Assembly (NCBI GenBank): GCA_963843455.1
Contig: CAWJKE010000014.1
Span: 51,455-115,454, forward strand
Direction of reading: 5' to 3'
From: CAIQPS01 sp963843455
GTDB lineage: Bacteria > Actinomycetota > Thermoleophilia > RBG-16-64-13
Length of the DNA: 64,000 nucleotides
The notes under the pieces are model-generated. The model did no database searches, was not told where the DNA came from, and saw nothing but the letters and a program-made list of their open reading frames with translations. This document shows, piece after piece, positions 25,961-36,069 of the stretch. How positions within the stretch are numbered: the first letter of the stretch is position 1; the number at the start of each line of letters is the position of its first letter. The position numbers and the translations under genes were made by a program.

Positions 25961-26634
25961 TCGCGCTCCTTGCCGTCAAGCATGTGGACCACGTGTCCGC
26001 AGGCTTCGGCCACCCCCGGATCGTGGGTGACCAGCACGAAGGTGGTGCCCGTCTCGGTGTTGATGGAGCGCATCATCCCGACGATCTCATCAGAGCTGGC
26101 CGAGTCAAGGTTGCCGGTGGGCTCGTCGCCGAAGATCACCCGGGGGCCGTTGACGAGTGCCCGGGCGATCGCGACCCGCTGCTGCTGACCGCCGGAGAGT
26201 TCCGACGGCCGGTGCTTGTGCCTGTCGGCCAGGCCTACACGCGCCAGCGCCGCTTCGGCCGCTTCGCGGGCCTCGCGCCGTCCCTTGCCCGCATACTGGG
26301 CGGCGAGCGCGACATTCTCGAGAGCGTTCATGCTGGCGACGAGGTTGAACGTTTGGAAGATGAAGCCGACCTCCTCGCGCCGGAACCGCGTGAGGTCACC
26401 ACCGCCCAGCGTGTCCACGCGTCGCCCACCGAGCCACACTTCTCCGGAGTCGAGCGAATCGAGGCAGCCGAGGATGTGGAGGAGCGTGGATTTGCCCGAT
26501 CCGGAGGGGCCCATCACGGCCACCATGTCACCCTTCTCGACTTCGAGCGACGCCCCCTGGAGGGCATCGACGTAGTTATCCTTGCCCATGACGTAACGCT
26601 TGTGGATATCGGTACCTTTGATGATCGCTGGCAT
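25957..26634 (-). CDS. ABC transporter ATP-binding protein (MacB/LolD type)
   Basis: 225 residues from ATG 26634, which has GGAG nine bases upstream (ATG 26649 has no useful spacing). Walker A GPSGSGKST, Q-loop FIFQTFNLV, signature LSGGQQQRVAIARAL, Walker B VIFGDEPTGNLDS and H-loop VTHDPG. Belongs to the MacB/LolD/FtsE group that powers FtsX-fold permeases in lipoprotein release, peptide export or cell-wall control. Partner permease lies directly upstream. Confidence 0.93.
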   Translation of the reverse strand: MPAIIKGTDIHKRYVMGKDNYVDALQGASLEVEKGDMVAVMGPSGSGKSTLLHILGCLDSLDSGEVWLGGRRVDTLGGGDLTRFRREEVGFIFQTFNLVASMNALENVALAAQYAGKGRREAREAAEAALARVGLADRHKHRPSELSGGQQQRVAIARALVNGPRVIFGDEPTGNLDSASSDEIVGMMRSINTETGTTFVLVTHDPGVAEACGHVVHMLDGKERD

Positions 26635-26654
26635 CGGGAGTCTCTCCATCCCTT

Positions 26655-27815
<1,161 letters not shown>

Positions 27816-28031
27816 CGACAACTCCTGTCTGTCGCCGAGTCGGCCCAGCGGCCCCGCCCGGGGGACGCCACTTTCGGCCTTGTGCCAGCAAATGAGGGTA
27901 CCAGAAAGCCTGTCCGCCTGCGCTGTAAGAGAGAAGAACGATGCCCCGTTTCCGCGCGCCCCGCCTGCAGCGCGGTATCATGTTCGACACCTTCGATCTT
28001 GTTGCGGGCACGACAGGGGGTCTGGCGCCAC

Positions 28032-28916
28032 ATGGCAAGAACTATCGAGCCTCTCGTCTCCACCGCTTGGATGGAGGCGCATTTGGGCGACACGGCAGCC
28101 GCCCCCGGCTCCGCGTCCGGCGTCGGCGGTCTGGTCATCGTCGACATCAGGGAGCCGCGGTTCTATGAAGAGGGTCATATCCCGGGCAGCATTTCCATCG
28201 CCTTCAGCCCCATGTCTGACTGGGCCGTGTCGGACGACGAGCTGCTCATGGAACTGCCACCGGACGAGGGCCTCTTTGCGCTCCTCGGCGACTGGGGCAT
28301 CGGTCCCGATTCGACTGTGGTCCTGGTCGGCACTGTGGAACCCCGGCCGGCTCCGCCGTACGCCCTGTCCGATGCTCCCCGGGTGGCCGCGACGCTCTTC
28401 CACGCTGGGGTCGTGGACGTCGGGATCCTGGACGGCGGCTATCCTCGTTGGTCGGAGGAAGGAAGGCCGGTCACGAGCGAGGTCTCAGCTGCAGCCCCCC
28501 GCCGTTACACCGGCGCGACGGACCAGGAAATCTTCGTGACGACCGAGTTCGTCAAGGCGCACCTCACAGAAGCCGTGCTCGTCGATGGCCGGGATGCCGA
28601 CCAGTACTTCGGTGTCACTCCTTGCCCTTTCGCGGGGGTAGGCGGCCACATCCCCACAGCTCGCTCGCTGCCCGCGCCCTGGATGTGGAACGAAAACGGC
28701 ACCTACAAGCCGGTCGAGACACTCCGGGCCATGGCCGAAGGCGTCCTTGGACCCGACATGACCCGGCTGATAATCGCGTACTGCGGGGTCGGCGGGTACG
28801 CTAGCGCCTGGTGGTTCGTACTCACCCAGATCCTCGGCTATCGGAACGTCAAGATCTACGACGGAGCCGCGGAGGCCTGGGTCAAGGGCGACTCCATGGT
28901 CTCCTACACCTGGTAG
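28032..28916 (+). CDS. Rhodanese-type sulfurtransferase (two domains)
   Basis: 294 residues from ATG 28032. Tandem rhodanese domains: the first (VDIREPRFYEEGHIPGSI) lacks the active Cys and the second has VDGRDADQYFG and the active-site loop YCGVGGYAS, as in thiosulfate/3-mercaptopyruvate sulfurtransferases. Moves sulfane sulfur to an acceptor. Its stop is 8 bases before a GlcD-type gene. Proximity to the molybdenum hydroxylase operon could mean it supplies the cofactor sulfur (inference). Confidence 0.88.
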   Translation: MARTIEPLVSTAWMEAHLGDTAAAPGSASGVGGLVIVDIREPRFYEEGHIPGSISIAFSPMSDWAVSDDELLMELPPDEGLFALLGDWGIGPDSTVVLVGTVEPRPAPPYALSDAPRVAATLFHAGVVDVGILDGGYPRWSEEGRPVTSEVSAAAPRRYTGATDQEIFVTTEFVKAHLTEAVLVDGRDADQYFGVTPCPFAGVGGHIPTARSLPAPWMWNENGTYKPVETLRAMAEGVLGPDMTRLIIAYCGVGGYASAWWFVLTQILGYRNVKIYDGAAEAWVKGDSMVSYTW

Positions 28917-28924
28917 CCCTGCCG

Positions 28925-30307
28925 GTGCCCGAGACCCTTCTCCGCGAACTCCGGGGCGTCGTCGGCCGCGCGAACGTGCTGCACGATCACGTCGACCTGC
29001 AGACCTACGAGTACGATGCCTACGGCGAGCGCTCGCTGCCGGGGGCGGTGGTCTTCGTGCATTCGACGGCAGAGGTGGCGAGCATCGTCAAGATCTTGAA
29101 CCGGGAGAAGATCCCGTTCGTCCCCCGGGGTTACGGCACGAACCTGAGCGGCGGATCGCTGGCGCTGAACGGGGCGGTCGTGCTCGAGATGGGCCCCATG
29201 AACAAGGTGCTCGACATCGACATCCCCAACCTGTGCGTGACTGTGCAACCCGGCATCTTCACTCTGGATATCTCCACGGTGCTCGCCTCCTCCGGCTTCT
29301 ACTACGCCCCCGATCCGGCCAGCCTGAAGGCGTCGTCCGTCGGCGGCAACATCGCCGAGAACGCGGGGGGGCCGCACTGCTTCAAGTACGGGGTCACGTC
29401 CAACCATGTGCTGGGCCTCGAGGTGGTCCTTCCCGATGGCGAGGTCCTGTGGCTGGGGGGCAAGAATGCCGATCCCCCGGGTCTCGATCTGCGGGGCGCC
29501 TTCATCGGGTGCGAGGGGACGCTCGGGATCGTCACGGCCGCCATCCTTCGAATAATGCGGAAGCCCGAGACCGTCACCACCATGCTCGGGGTCTTCGCCT
29601 CCCTGGAGGACGCCGGCAACGTGGTATCCGCGATCGTCGCCGCGGGGCTGATCCCGGCCACGCTGGAGCTCATGGACAGGCGGACCATCGCCGCTGTGGA
29701 AGACGCGCTCTCCTGTGGCTATCCGCGGGACGCCGGCGCTGTGCTCCTCATCGAACTCGACGGCATCGAGGACGGCATGAAGGACCTCGCCGACCAGGTC
29801 GCCGCCATCTGCAGTGCCAACCGTGCCCTGGAGGTGCGGGTGGCACGCGACGAAGACGAGCGGGCGTCGCTCTGGCGCGGGCGGCAGGGGACATTCGGGG
29901 CCATCACCCGGTTGGCGCCCAACTACATGTCGCTCGACGGAGCGGTGCCGCGCACCATGCTGCCCGAGACGCTGCGGCGTGTGGGAGAGTTGGCGGCCGG
30001 CCACGGCCTTGAGGTGTTCTGCGTGCTGCACGCCGGTGACGGCAACCTGCACCCGTGCTTTCTCTACGATGGGAGCAAGCCGGGGGAGAAAGAGAAGGTC
30101 GAGGCAGCCAGCATGGGAGTGTTGAGGATCTGCGCCGAGTTGGGAGGGACGGTCAGCGGCGAGCACGGCATAGGCGTGGAGAAGCTGGAGGCGATGCGCT
30201 ACGTCTTCGGCGAGAACGAGTTGCGCGTGCAACGGCTGGTGAAGGACGCGTTCGACCCCGAAGGATTGTGCAACCCGGGCAAGGTATTGCCCGCCGAAGT
30301 ACTGTAA
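28925..30307 (+). CDS. FAD-binding oxidase, GlcD/D-lactate dehydrogenase type
   Basis: 460 residues from GTG 28925, 8 bases after the rhodanese stop. FAD-binding type 4 (VAO) domain with PRGYGTNLSGGSLAL and VGGNIAENAGGPHCFKYGVT, then the FAD-linked oxidase C domain with LHAGDGNLHPCF and SGEHGIGVEKLEAM. Oxidises glycolate, D-lactate or another D-2-hydroxyacid and hands electrons to a partner such as GlcE/GlcF or an electron transfer flavoprotein; no GlcE/F gene is in the window. Confidence 0.9.
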   Translation: MPETLLRELRGVVGRANVLHDHVDLQTYEYDAYGERSLPGAVVFVHSTAEVASIVKILNREKIPFVPRGYGTNLSGGSLALNGAVVLEMGPMNKVLDIDIPNLCVTVQPGIFTLDISTVLASSGFYYAPDPASLKASSVGGNIAENAGGPHCFKYGVTSNHVLGLEVVLPDGEVLWLGGKNADPPGLDLRGAFIGCEGTLGIVTAAILRIMRKPETVTTMLGVFASLEDAGNVVSAIVAAGLIPATLELMDRRTIAAVEDALSCGYPRDAGAVLLIELDGIEDGMKDLADQVAAICSANRALEVRVARDEDERASLWRGRQGTFGAITRLAPNYMSLDGAVPRTMLPETLRRVGELAAGHGLEVFCVLHAGDGNLHPCFLYDGSKPGEKEKVEAASMGVLRICAELGGTVSGEHGIGVEKLEAMRYVFGENELRVQRLVKDAFDPEGLCNPGKVLPAEVL

Positions 30308-30329
30308 ACCGAGCGAGACAGGGGGGGTC

Positions 30330-30764
30330 ATGCCCGAAGGGGACGGCACCAAATACGGCAAGTACGTCATGAGCGATCTGCAGATGCCCGAATCGAAGCA
30401 GAAGATCGACGCCGACTATCGCAAGTACGCCAGGCGGATCCTATGGCTGGACGACGACGTCGTCGAGGGCGCTTTTCACATGAACACGGCCTGGTATCTC
30501 AACGCCGGTCCGACGCTGGAGGATAGGCCGCACACCCACGATACCGACGAGATAATCGGCTTCTTCGGCAGCGACTCCGAGAACCCCAACGACCTCAACG
30601 GTGAGGTGGAGATCTGGCTGGAGGACGAGAAGTATGTGATCGATCGGACCACGATGATCTTTGTGCCGGCCGGTATGTCGCACTGCCCTTTGGTACTCAA
30701 CCGGGTCGACAAGCCCATCTTCCACTTCACGATCGTCAAGGGCGGACAATACGTCGTGAAGTGA
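30330..30764 (+). CDS. Cupin-like protein
   Basis: 144 residues, preceded by a G-rich ribosome-binding site. Metal-binding cupin motif RPHTHDTDEIIGFFG (two His, Asp/Glu) and a later FVPAGMSHCPL with the third His. Small cupins of this kind act as isomerases, lyases or binding proteins. It follows the GlcD gene by 22 bases, so is probably in that operon. Exact function unknown. Confidence 0.72.
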   Translation: MPEGDGTKYGKYVMSDLQMPESKQKIDADYRKYARRILWLDDDVVEGAFHMNTAWYLNAGPTLEDRPHTHDTDEIIGFFGSDSENPNDLNGEVEIWLEDEKYVIDRTTMIFVPAGMSHCPLVLNRVDKPIFHFTIVKGGQYVVK

Positions 30765-30800
30765 GCGCCGCCGCGGGGCTCGCCGACCGCGGCGCCCGGC

Positions 30801-31091
30801 CTAGCCGGCCGTGGCCAGGACCACCAATAGCAGCTCGTCCTTGTCGGTCACCGGGCGTTCGAATTCGGCCTTGAAGAGGCTCTCCTGGTTCACAAAGACG
30901 TAGAAGCGCTTTTGGAGCTCGCCGTTGGCGTCGAACATCAGCCGTTCCGCTTCCGGGTACCGGCGGACGAAGTCGCGGATGCACTCACCCACAGTCGCGC
31001 CCTCCACGCGGACTTCACCGGGGGCGTCAACGACCCCGTCCCTCACGACCCGCTGCAACTCCGTATGGAAGATCTTCACCCTTACGCCCAT
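30801..31091 (-). CDS. MoaD/ThiS-like ubiquitin-fold protein
   Basis: 96 residues. Beta-grasp pattern of MoaD/ThiS: VKIFHTELQRV at the start, ATVGECIRDFVRRYP, then FYVFVNQE and DKDELLLVV. Sulfur carriers of this family end in Gly-Gly, which is adenylated and thiocarboxylated; this one ends ATAG, so the penultimate Gly is Ala. It is the last gene of the molybdenum hydroxylase operon, 52 bases after the FAD subunit, and may be a dedicated cofactor partner rather than a general MoaD. Confidence 0.75.
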   Translation of the reverse strand: MGVRVKIFHTELQRVVRDGVVDAPGEVRVEGATVGECIRDFVRRYPEAERLMFDANGELQKRFYVFVNQESLFKAEFERPVTDKDELLLVVLATAG

Positions 31092-31143
31092 GGGGTGCCG
31101 CTGCCTCTCATCGCGGGTCCGCCGCCGACGACTGCCCCTCGGT

Positions 31144-33576
31144 CTAGGTGCAGGCCAGTATCGCCCGCTTCACCAGGGTCCGGGCTATCTGGATCTTGTA
31201 GCGGTTGTTGAGGAGGGCGAAGGAGCCTTCCACCGCCGCATCCGCCGCCCGTTCTGCCGTAGCCTGATCGATCGCCCTGCCTACCAGATGCCGCTCGGCC
31301 GCGGTGACCCGCATGGGTAGCCCGTAGACCGAGTTCAGACAGATCCTGGCGGACCTCACTACGTCTCCGTCGATGTCGAGCGCGGCGGCGCAGTTGACGA
31401 CGGGGAAGTCGATCGACCTGCGGATGGCGAACTTGATGAAGGCCGAGCGGGCGCCGGCAGCTGGCTCGGGCACCTGTACCTCCAGAACCATCTCGCCGTC
31501 GTCGAGCACGGTGCTCGTGTTGACTCCCGCTGAGAAGAAGTCCTCGGCGTCGATGACCCGGCGCGAGGTCTTGATCTGAGCGTCGAGCGCTATCAGCGCG
31601 GGCGCCAGGTCTGAAGAGTTGACGGCGACGCAACCGCAGTTGAAGCAGCGGTTGGCCTCGGTCTCGACCGAAGCGGGGTCGAGCGTGCCGGTCTCCTCGA
31701 CGGTGAGGCTGCGCAGGCGCTCGGTGAGCGACAACTCGGGCACCTCGACCCGACCCGAAGGCTGCAGGCAGGAACTGCTGAAATCCTGGCCGATGGTACA
31801 GACGGGCGCCTCGGCGGCCGGGCCGCCCGTAGCGTCTTCGCCGGGCAGGGTGGCGTCCTGGCCCATGAGGTAGACGTTGATCGAGCGCGCCGCTTCGTGG
31901 CCGGCGTTCACCGCTTCGGCGACCGTCGCCGGGCCGGTGACGAAGTCGCCGCCGGCGAACACGCCGCCGGCCGGGCCGTGCGCGCCCGCGTCGGCGCCCA
32001 GGGCGTGGGTCCGGTCATCGATCCTCAACCGGCCCTTCTCGTCCACGAACGCCGCGGGCAGGAAGGAGTAGTCGGGCTTTTCCACGATGGCTGTCATGAC
32101 CGCGTCGCACGGGATGGCGAATTCCGATCCCTCCACCTTGACCGGACGGGGGCGGCCACTCGCGTCAAGGTCGCCCAACTCCATGCGGCAACAGGTCAGC
32201 TCGACCTCGCCGCCCTCTTCCGCGGCCGCTACCGGCTGGGTGAGAAATTCGAAGGTGACCCCTTCCTCCTCGGCCCTCTTGACCTCTTCCTCTATGGCGG
32301 GCATCTCGGCCCGCGTGCGGCGGTACATGATGGTGGGCTTGGCGCCCAGGCGCAGCAGCGAGCGGGCCACGTCGATGGCGGTGTTGCCGCCGCCGATGAT
32401 GACCACGTTCTTGCCGGCCATCTGCTCGGGGTCGAGATTCTGCCCGCGCAGGAACTCGGTGCCCGAGGTGAGGCACTGCTCGCCCTGGATGCCGCTCCCG
32501 GTCGCCTGCCAGGCGCCGGTGCCGACGAAGATGGCGTCGAAGTCACTCTGCAGTTCGGCGAACTTGGCCTCGTCGACCTCGATGCCGAGGGTGAACTCGA
32601 CGCCCTCACCTGCGATAGCGGCCACCTGCTTACGCAGCAGGTCGCGGGGCAGCCGGTAGGCGGGGATGCCGTAGTTGAGCAGGCCCCCGGCCTCCGGCAT
32701 CTTCTCGAAGACTGCGACCTCATGACCCACCGAACGCAGATAGTGGGCGGCCGAAAGACCCGCCGGTCCGGAGCCGACGACCGCTATCCGCTTGCCGGTG
32801 CTCCGGGCAGGCGTCTTGTAGTATTCGCCGGGCGCTTCGAGGATCTGGTCGCCCAGGAAGCGCTCCACTTCCCGGATGGACACCGCTTCGTCGAACTCGC
32901 CCCGGGCGCAGTTTGTCTCGCAGGCGTGGGGGCAGACCCGACCGGTCACAGCCGGAAGGGGGTTCTGCTGCAGCAGTACCTGGGCGGCCGCGTCCGTGTC
33001 GCCGTCACGGATCTTGGCGAGGTAGGTGGGGATGTCGATGCTGTTGGGGCAGGCCTGGGAGCAGGCGGTCTGCGCCACGCGGGCGGCCCCGAAGATGGAG
33101 TGATAGCGGGAGTCGCCGGTGAGCGCGTAGCAGGCCTTGCCGCCCTTGCGCAGGCATTCAAACAGGTTGTCCTGTACCCAGTAGTACCAGCAGCGGTTGT
33201 TCTGGCAGATGTTGCCCGCCACCGTGCCCATCTCGCGGATGTGGGGCGAGGCGGTGCGATGGGCCGCCTCGGCGAGCGCGGGATACTTCGCCCGGACCAG
33301 TTCGTCGATCGCGAGGTCCTCGAGGCGCGTCAGCGCTCCGATACGGAGGCCCGAGCCGGCGCCGTTTCCGTCGGCCTCCCGGACGTAGGCGAGATCGCCG
33401 ATCCGTTTGATATCGACCAGCACCTCGGGGTAGTCCGATTCCGGCAGGATGCAGTCCTTCATCTCGCCCAGCAGGTCGGTACCTCCGGCGATGAGGCGGG
33501 CTTTGCAGCCATATGTCTCCAGCGCCGAGGTAGCTTCATCGACCGAGAGGGCGGTGATGTGCTTGAACTTCTTCAT
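31144..33576 (-). CDS. Molybdenum hydroxylase FAD subunit with an inserted GltD-like NAD(P)H oxidoreductase module
   Basis: 810 residues. Residues 1-163 are the first part of the xanthine-dehydrogenase/4-hydroxybenzoyl-CoA-reductase FAD subunit (IAGGTDLLGEMKD, TVAGNICQNNRCWYY, CYALTGDSRYHSIFG). Residues about 165-580 are a GltD/NfnB-type module: Cys-rich N-terminal Fe-S part (CSQACPNSIDIP, GRVCPHACETNC), FAD site AVVGSGPAGLSAAHYL near 265, NAD(P) site VVIIGGGNTAIDVARS near 391, AGGDFVTGPATVAEAV near 541. From about 643 the first domain resumes (CFNCGCVAVNSSDLAPALIALD) and ends with the CO-dehydrogenase-type C-terminal domain. The module lies inside the FAD_binding_5 fold. Likely passes electrons between hydroxylase and NAD(P)H or ferredoxin. 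Confidence 0.9.
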   Translation of the reverse strand: MKKFKHITALSVDEATSALETYGCKARLIAGGTDLLGEMKDCILPESDYPEVLVDIKRIGDLAYVREADGNGAGSGLRIGALTRLEDLAIDELVRAKYPALAEAAHRTASPHIREMGTVAGNICQNNRCWYYWVQDNLFECLRKGGKACYALTGDSRYHSIFGAARVAQTACSQACPNSIDIPTYLAKIRDGDTDAAAQVLLQQNPLPAVTGRVCPHACETNCARGEFDEAVSIREVERFLGDQILEAPGEYYKTPARSTGKRIAVVGSGPAGLSAAHYLRSVGHEVAVFEKMPEAGGLLNYGIPAYRLPRDLLRKQVAAIAGEGVEFTLGIEVDEAKFAELQSDFDAIFVGTGAWQATGSGIQGEQCLTSGTEFLRGQNLDPEQMAGKNVVIIGGGNTAIDVARSLLRLGAKPTIMYRRTRAEMPAIEEEVKRAEEEGVTFEFLTQPVAAAEEGGEVELTCCRMELGDLDASGRPRPVKVEGSEFAIPCDAVMTAIVEKPDYSFLPAAFVDEKGRLRIDDRTHALGADAGAHGPAGGVFAGGDFVTGPATVAEAVNAGHEAARSINVYLMGQDATLPGEDATGGPAAEAPVCTIGQDFSSSCLQPSGRVEVPELSLTERLRSLTVEETGTLDPASVETEANRCFNCGCVAVNSSDLAPALIALDAQIKTSRRVIDAEDFFSAGVNTSTVLDDGEMVLEVQVPEPAAGARSAFIKFAIRRSIDFPVVNCAAALDIDGDVVRSARICLNSVYGLPMRVTAAERHLVGRAIDQATAERAADAAVEGSFALLNNRYKIQIARTLVKRAILACT

Positions 33577-33588
33577 GGCGCCCCTTCC

Positions 33589-36069
33589 CTAAGCCTTGCC
33601 CAGGGCGGCGAGCACCCGGTCGGGGGTGATTGGGTATGTGTCGACCCAGATGCCTATGGCATTCTGGACCGCGGGCCCGATCAGGGCGGGCACCACGGTG
33701 GCGATGTCCTCACCGATGCCCACCGAGCCATAGGGACCATAGCCCATGCCGGTCTCGACCATGATGGTCTCGATCTCCCCGTAGTCCATCATGGTCGGGA
33801 TCTTGTAGTTGAGCAGGTTCCCGTTCAGCAGGACGCCGGTGCGTGGATCCCAGACCATCTCTTCGGTCATACCCCGGCCAATGGCCATGATGGCTCCGCC
33901 GTAGGCCTGGCCTTCGCAGCCGTCCCAGTTGATGACCTTGCCCACGTCGTTGACCGTCACTACTTTGATGATGTCGACCTGGCCGGTCTCGGGATCGACC
34001 TCGACCTCCATGAAGTAGGCCTGCCGGCAGAATCGAACCCGGACTCCCAGGTAGCAGCCGCGCTGCAGATGCCAGCCCGCCTCGAAGATGGGGGGCGTGC
34101 CCCGCAGGGGATAGGCGAGCCCCTCCTCCGTGGACGTGAAGAACGGCTCGCCGGCGGTGCCGGTCATGGGCCCCTGGGCCCCGCTGGGGCCGATGAAGTC
34201 GGCGATGCTCATCCTGTTCTCGGGGTTCGCCCTCTCCAAGATGACCCCGTCCTTGACGTCGAGATCTTCGGCCTTGAGGCCAGGGAAGGCCGGCGGGTAC
34301 TCCGCCAACTGGGTCTTGGCCCGGGGGGCAACGGCCTCTTCGAGCAACCGCTCTTTGAGGATGCGGGCCGCGTTCCTCACCGCCCAGCCGTTGATAGACA
34401 GGTTCGTGCTGGTGTCGGGGGTCATGGGGAAGAAGCCGGCATCGTCCTGGTGCTTGAAGCGGATCCACTCCATAGGCACGCCCAACTCGTCGGCCGCGAT
34501 CTGGCAGTAGGCGGTCTCGGCGTTCACCCCCACATCGGCCCGGCAGCCGAGGATGGTGACCGAGCCGTCGTTACGCTCGAAATACATCCCGATCTCGCCC
34601 GAGCCGGCCGAATCATCCCACTCGTGGGTCCACGTGAACCCCAGTCCGTGCATCTTGCCGCTGGGGAGCGTCCTGGCTCCGGGGGCATGCCATTTTTCGT
34701 CCCAACCGATGGCGGCCTTGCCCCTCTCCACGCACTCCCGCAGGCTGTCTCTCACCGGGAAACCGATCTCCGCCTTGCGGGCGTTCAGCCATTCGGTGTC
34801 GTGGCCTTCGGCGCCATCATTGAGGAGCGCGACCTCGACCGGGTCCATGCCGAGAGCGTCGGCCACGTGGTTGAACACCAGATCCAAGGTGTAGCAGTTG
34901 ATGTTCATCTCGCAGCGGGTGGGCACGGTGGGGCCTTTGTTCACCCGGGCCGCTTCGGTCCGGCCGGCGATGTGCGGGATCTTTGTGTTCTCGATCAGGT
35001 GCGCCACGATACCGAACACGGGCATCTCTTGGTTGAGCGTGACGGCGCGTTCCGACACCGCGGTGATGGTGCCATCGAGCTTGAAACCCACCTTTGCGTA
35101 GAAGACGCCTGCGTCCATGTTGCCGCCGTAGAAGTCTTCGCGGCGGTTGAAGGTCCACTTGACCGGCCGGCCGGTCCGTTTTGAGGCCACGGCGGCAAGA
35201 TATGTGCCGCCCAGGTTCCACGACATCTGGCTCCAGCCGCCGAAACTCGCTCCCTGGTAGGGGCAGTGGATGTCGATCTTGCTCATGGGGATGCCGCCGA
35301 ACCAGGTGGAGATGGCCCGCTTGGCGATGTGGGGCCGCTGCTGCTTGACCCAGACCTCGGCAAAGTCGCCGTTCCATCGCCACACGCCGCATGGCCGCTC
35401 CGGCCCTACCCAGGTGTTGTAGCCGAAGGTCCACTTGAACTCGATGATCTGGTCGGCTTCGGCGAAACCCTTCTCCACGTCGCCGTGCCCCTCGGTGTAG
35501 ACCATGGACATGTTGGAGTCTGGGAACTGGCGCGGCTGAGTGCGCGGGGTCCCGGGTTCTATGGCCTTCTCCACGTCCAGGATGAACGGTCGCTGTTCCC
35601 ACTCCACCTTGATGGTCTTGAGGGCGTTCTCGGCGATCTCCTCGCTGTCGGCGACTACGAAGGCGCCGCACTCCTCCCCCTGGAAGTGAGCCCCGCTGGG
35701 AAGGGGCAACTCGCTGTTCAGCTCGTGTCCGCCCGTGGCAGCGCCCACATCGAGCTCGGGATCGTCGTAGCGAAGGATGCAGCGTACGCCGGACATCTTC
35801 TCGGCCTCGGAGGTATCCATGCTCGTGATCTCGGCGTGCGGGTAGGGCGAGGTGAGGAAGCGGGCGTGGAGCATGCCCGGTAGTTGCACGTCGACGGTGT
35901 AGCGAGCGGCGCCGGTGGCCTTCTCGATGCCGTCGGTGCGGAGCACGCCCCTCTTGCCTATGACCTCGTACTGGTCCAATGGGTAAGGGTCGGCCACCTT
36001 GTTGTCGAAGGAGTCGAGCATCCGCTGCTTCTGATCGACCTTCTGCGGCTGATCACCCACGGCCGGCAC
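33589..36069 (-). CDS. Molybdenum hydroxylase, molybdopterin-binding large subunit
   Basis: 826 residues, xanthine dehydrogenase family (aldehyde oxidase a/b hammerhead and molybdopterin domains). Visible are GKATGAARYTVDV-type hammerhead (here EKATGAARYTVDVQLPG), the molybdenum-loop YQGASFGGWSQ and the C-terminal catalytic-Glu loop GSVGIGEDIATVVP followed by GPAVQNAIG. It lacks the Cys-containing AYRCSFR loop of aerobic CO dehydrogenase, so it hydroxylates or reduces an organic (N-heterocycle, aromatic or aldehyde) substrate. Substrate not determinable. Overlaps the 2Fe-2S gene by 17 bases and precedes the FAD subunit by 12. Confidence 0.92.
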   Translation of the reverse strand: MPAVGDQPQKVDQKQRMLDSFDNKVADPYPLDQYEVIGKRGVLRTDGIEKATGAARYTVDVQLPGMLHARFLTSPYPHAEITSMDTSEAEKMSGVRCILRYDDPELDVGAATGGHELNSELPLPSGAHFQGEECGAFVVADSEEIAENALKTIKVEWEQRPFILDVEKAIEPGTPRTQPRQFPDSNMSMVYTEGHGDVEKGFAEADQIIEFKWTFGYNTWVGPERPCGVWRWNGDFAEVWVKQQRPHIAKRAISTWFGGIPMSKIDIHCPYQGASFGGWSQMSWNLGGTYLAAVASKRTGRPVKWTFNRREDFYGGNMDAGVFYAKVGFKLDGTITAVSERAVTLNQEMPVFGIVAHLIENTKIPHIAGRTEAARVNKGPTVPTRCEMNINCYTLDLVFNHVADALGMDPVEVALLNDGAEGHDTEWLNARKAEIGFPVRDSLRECVERGKAAIGWDEKWHAPGARTLPSGKMHGLGFTWTHEWDDSAGSGEIGMYFERNDGSVTILGCRADVGVNAETAYCQIAADELGVPMEWIRFKHQDDAGFFPMTPDTSTNLSINGWAVRNAARILKERLLEEAVAPRAKTQLAEYPPAFPGLKAEDLDVKDGVILERANPENRMSIADFIGPSGAQGPMTGTAGEPFFTSTEEGLAYPLRGTPPIFEAGWHLQRGCYLGVRVRFCRQAYFMEVEVDPETGQVDIIKVVTVNDVGKVINWDGCEGQAYGGAIMAIGRGMTEEMVWDPRTGVLLNGNLLNYKIPTMMDYGEIETIMVETGMGYGPYGSVGIGEDIATVVPALIGPAVQNAIGIWVDTYPITPDRVLAALGKA

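Noticed and set aside
28904..30370. Minus-strand open frame of about 488 codons
   Set aside because: Antisense to the GlcD-type oxidase, which has the FAD and HGIGVEK motifs.
31897..35184. A very long plus-strand open frame of over 1,000 codons
   Set aside because: It is antisense to the molybdenum hydroxylase FAD and large subunits, whose motifs are unmistakable; high GC leaves antisense frames free of stops.
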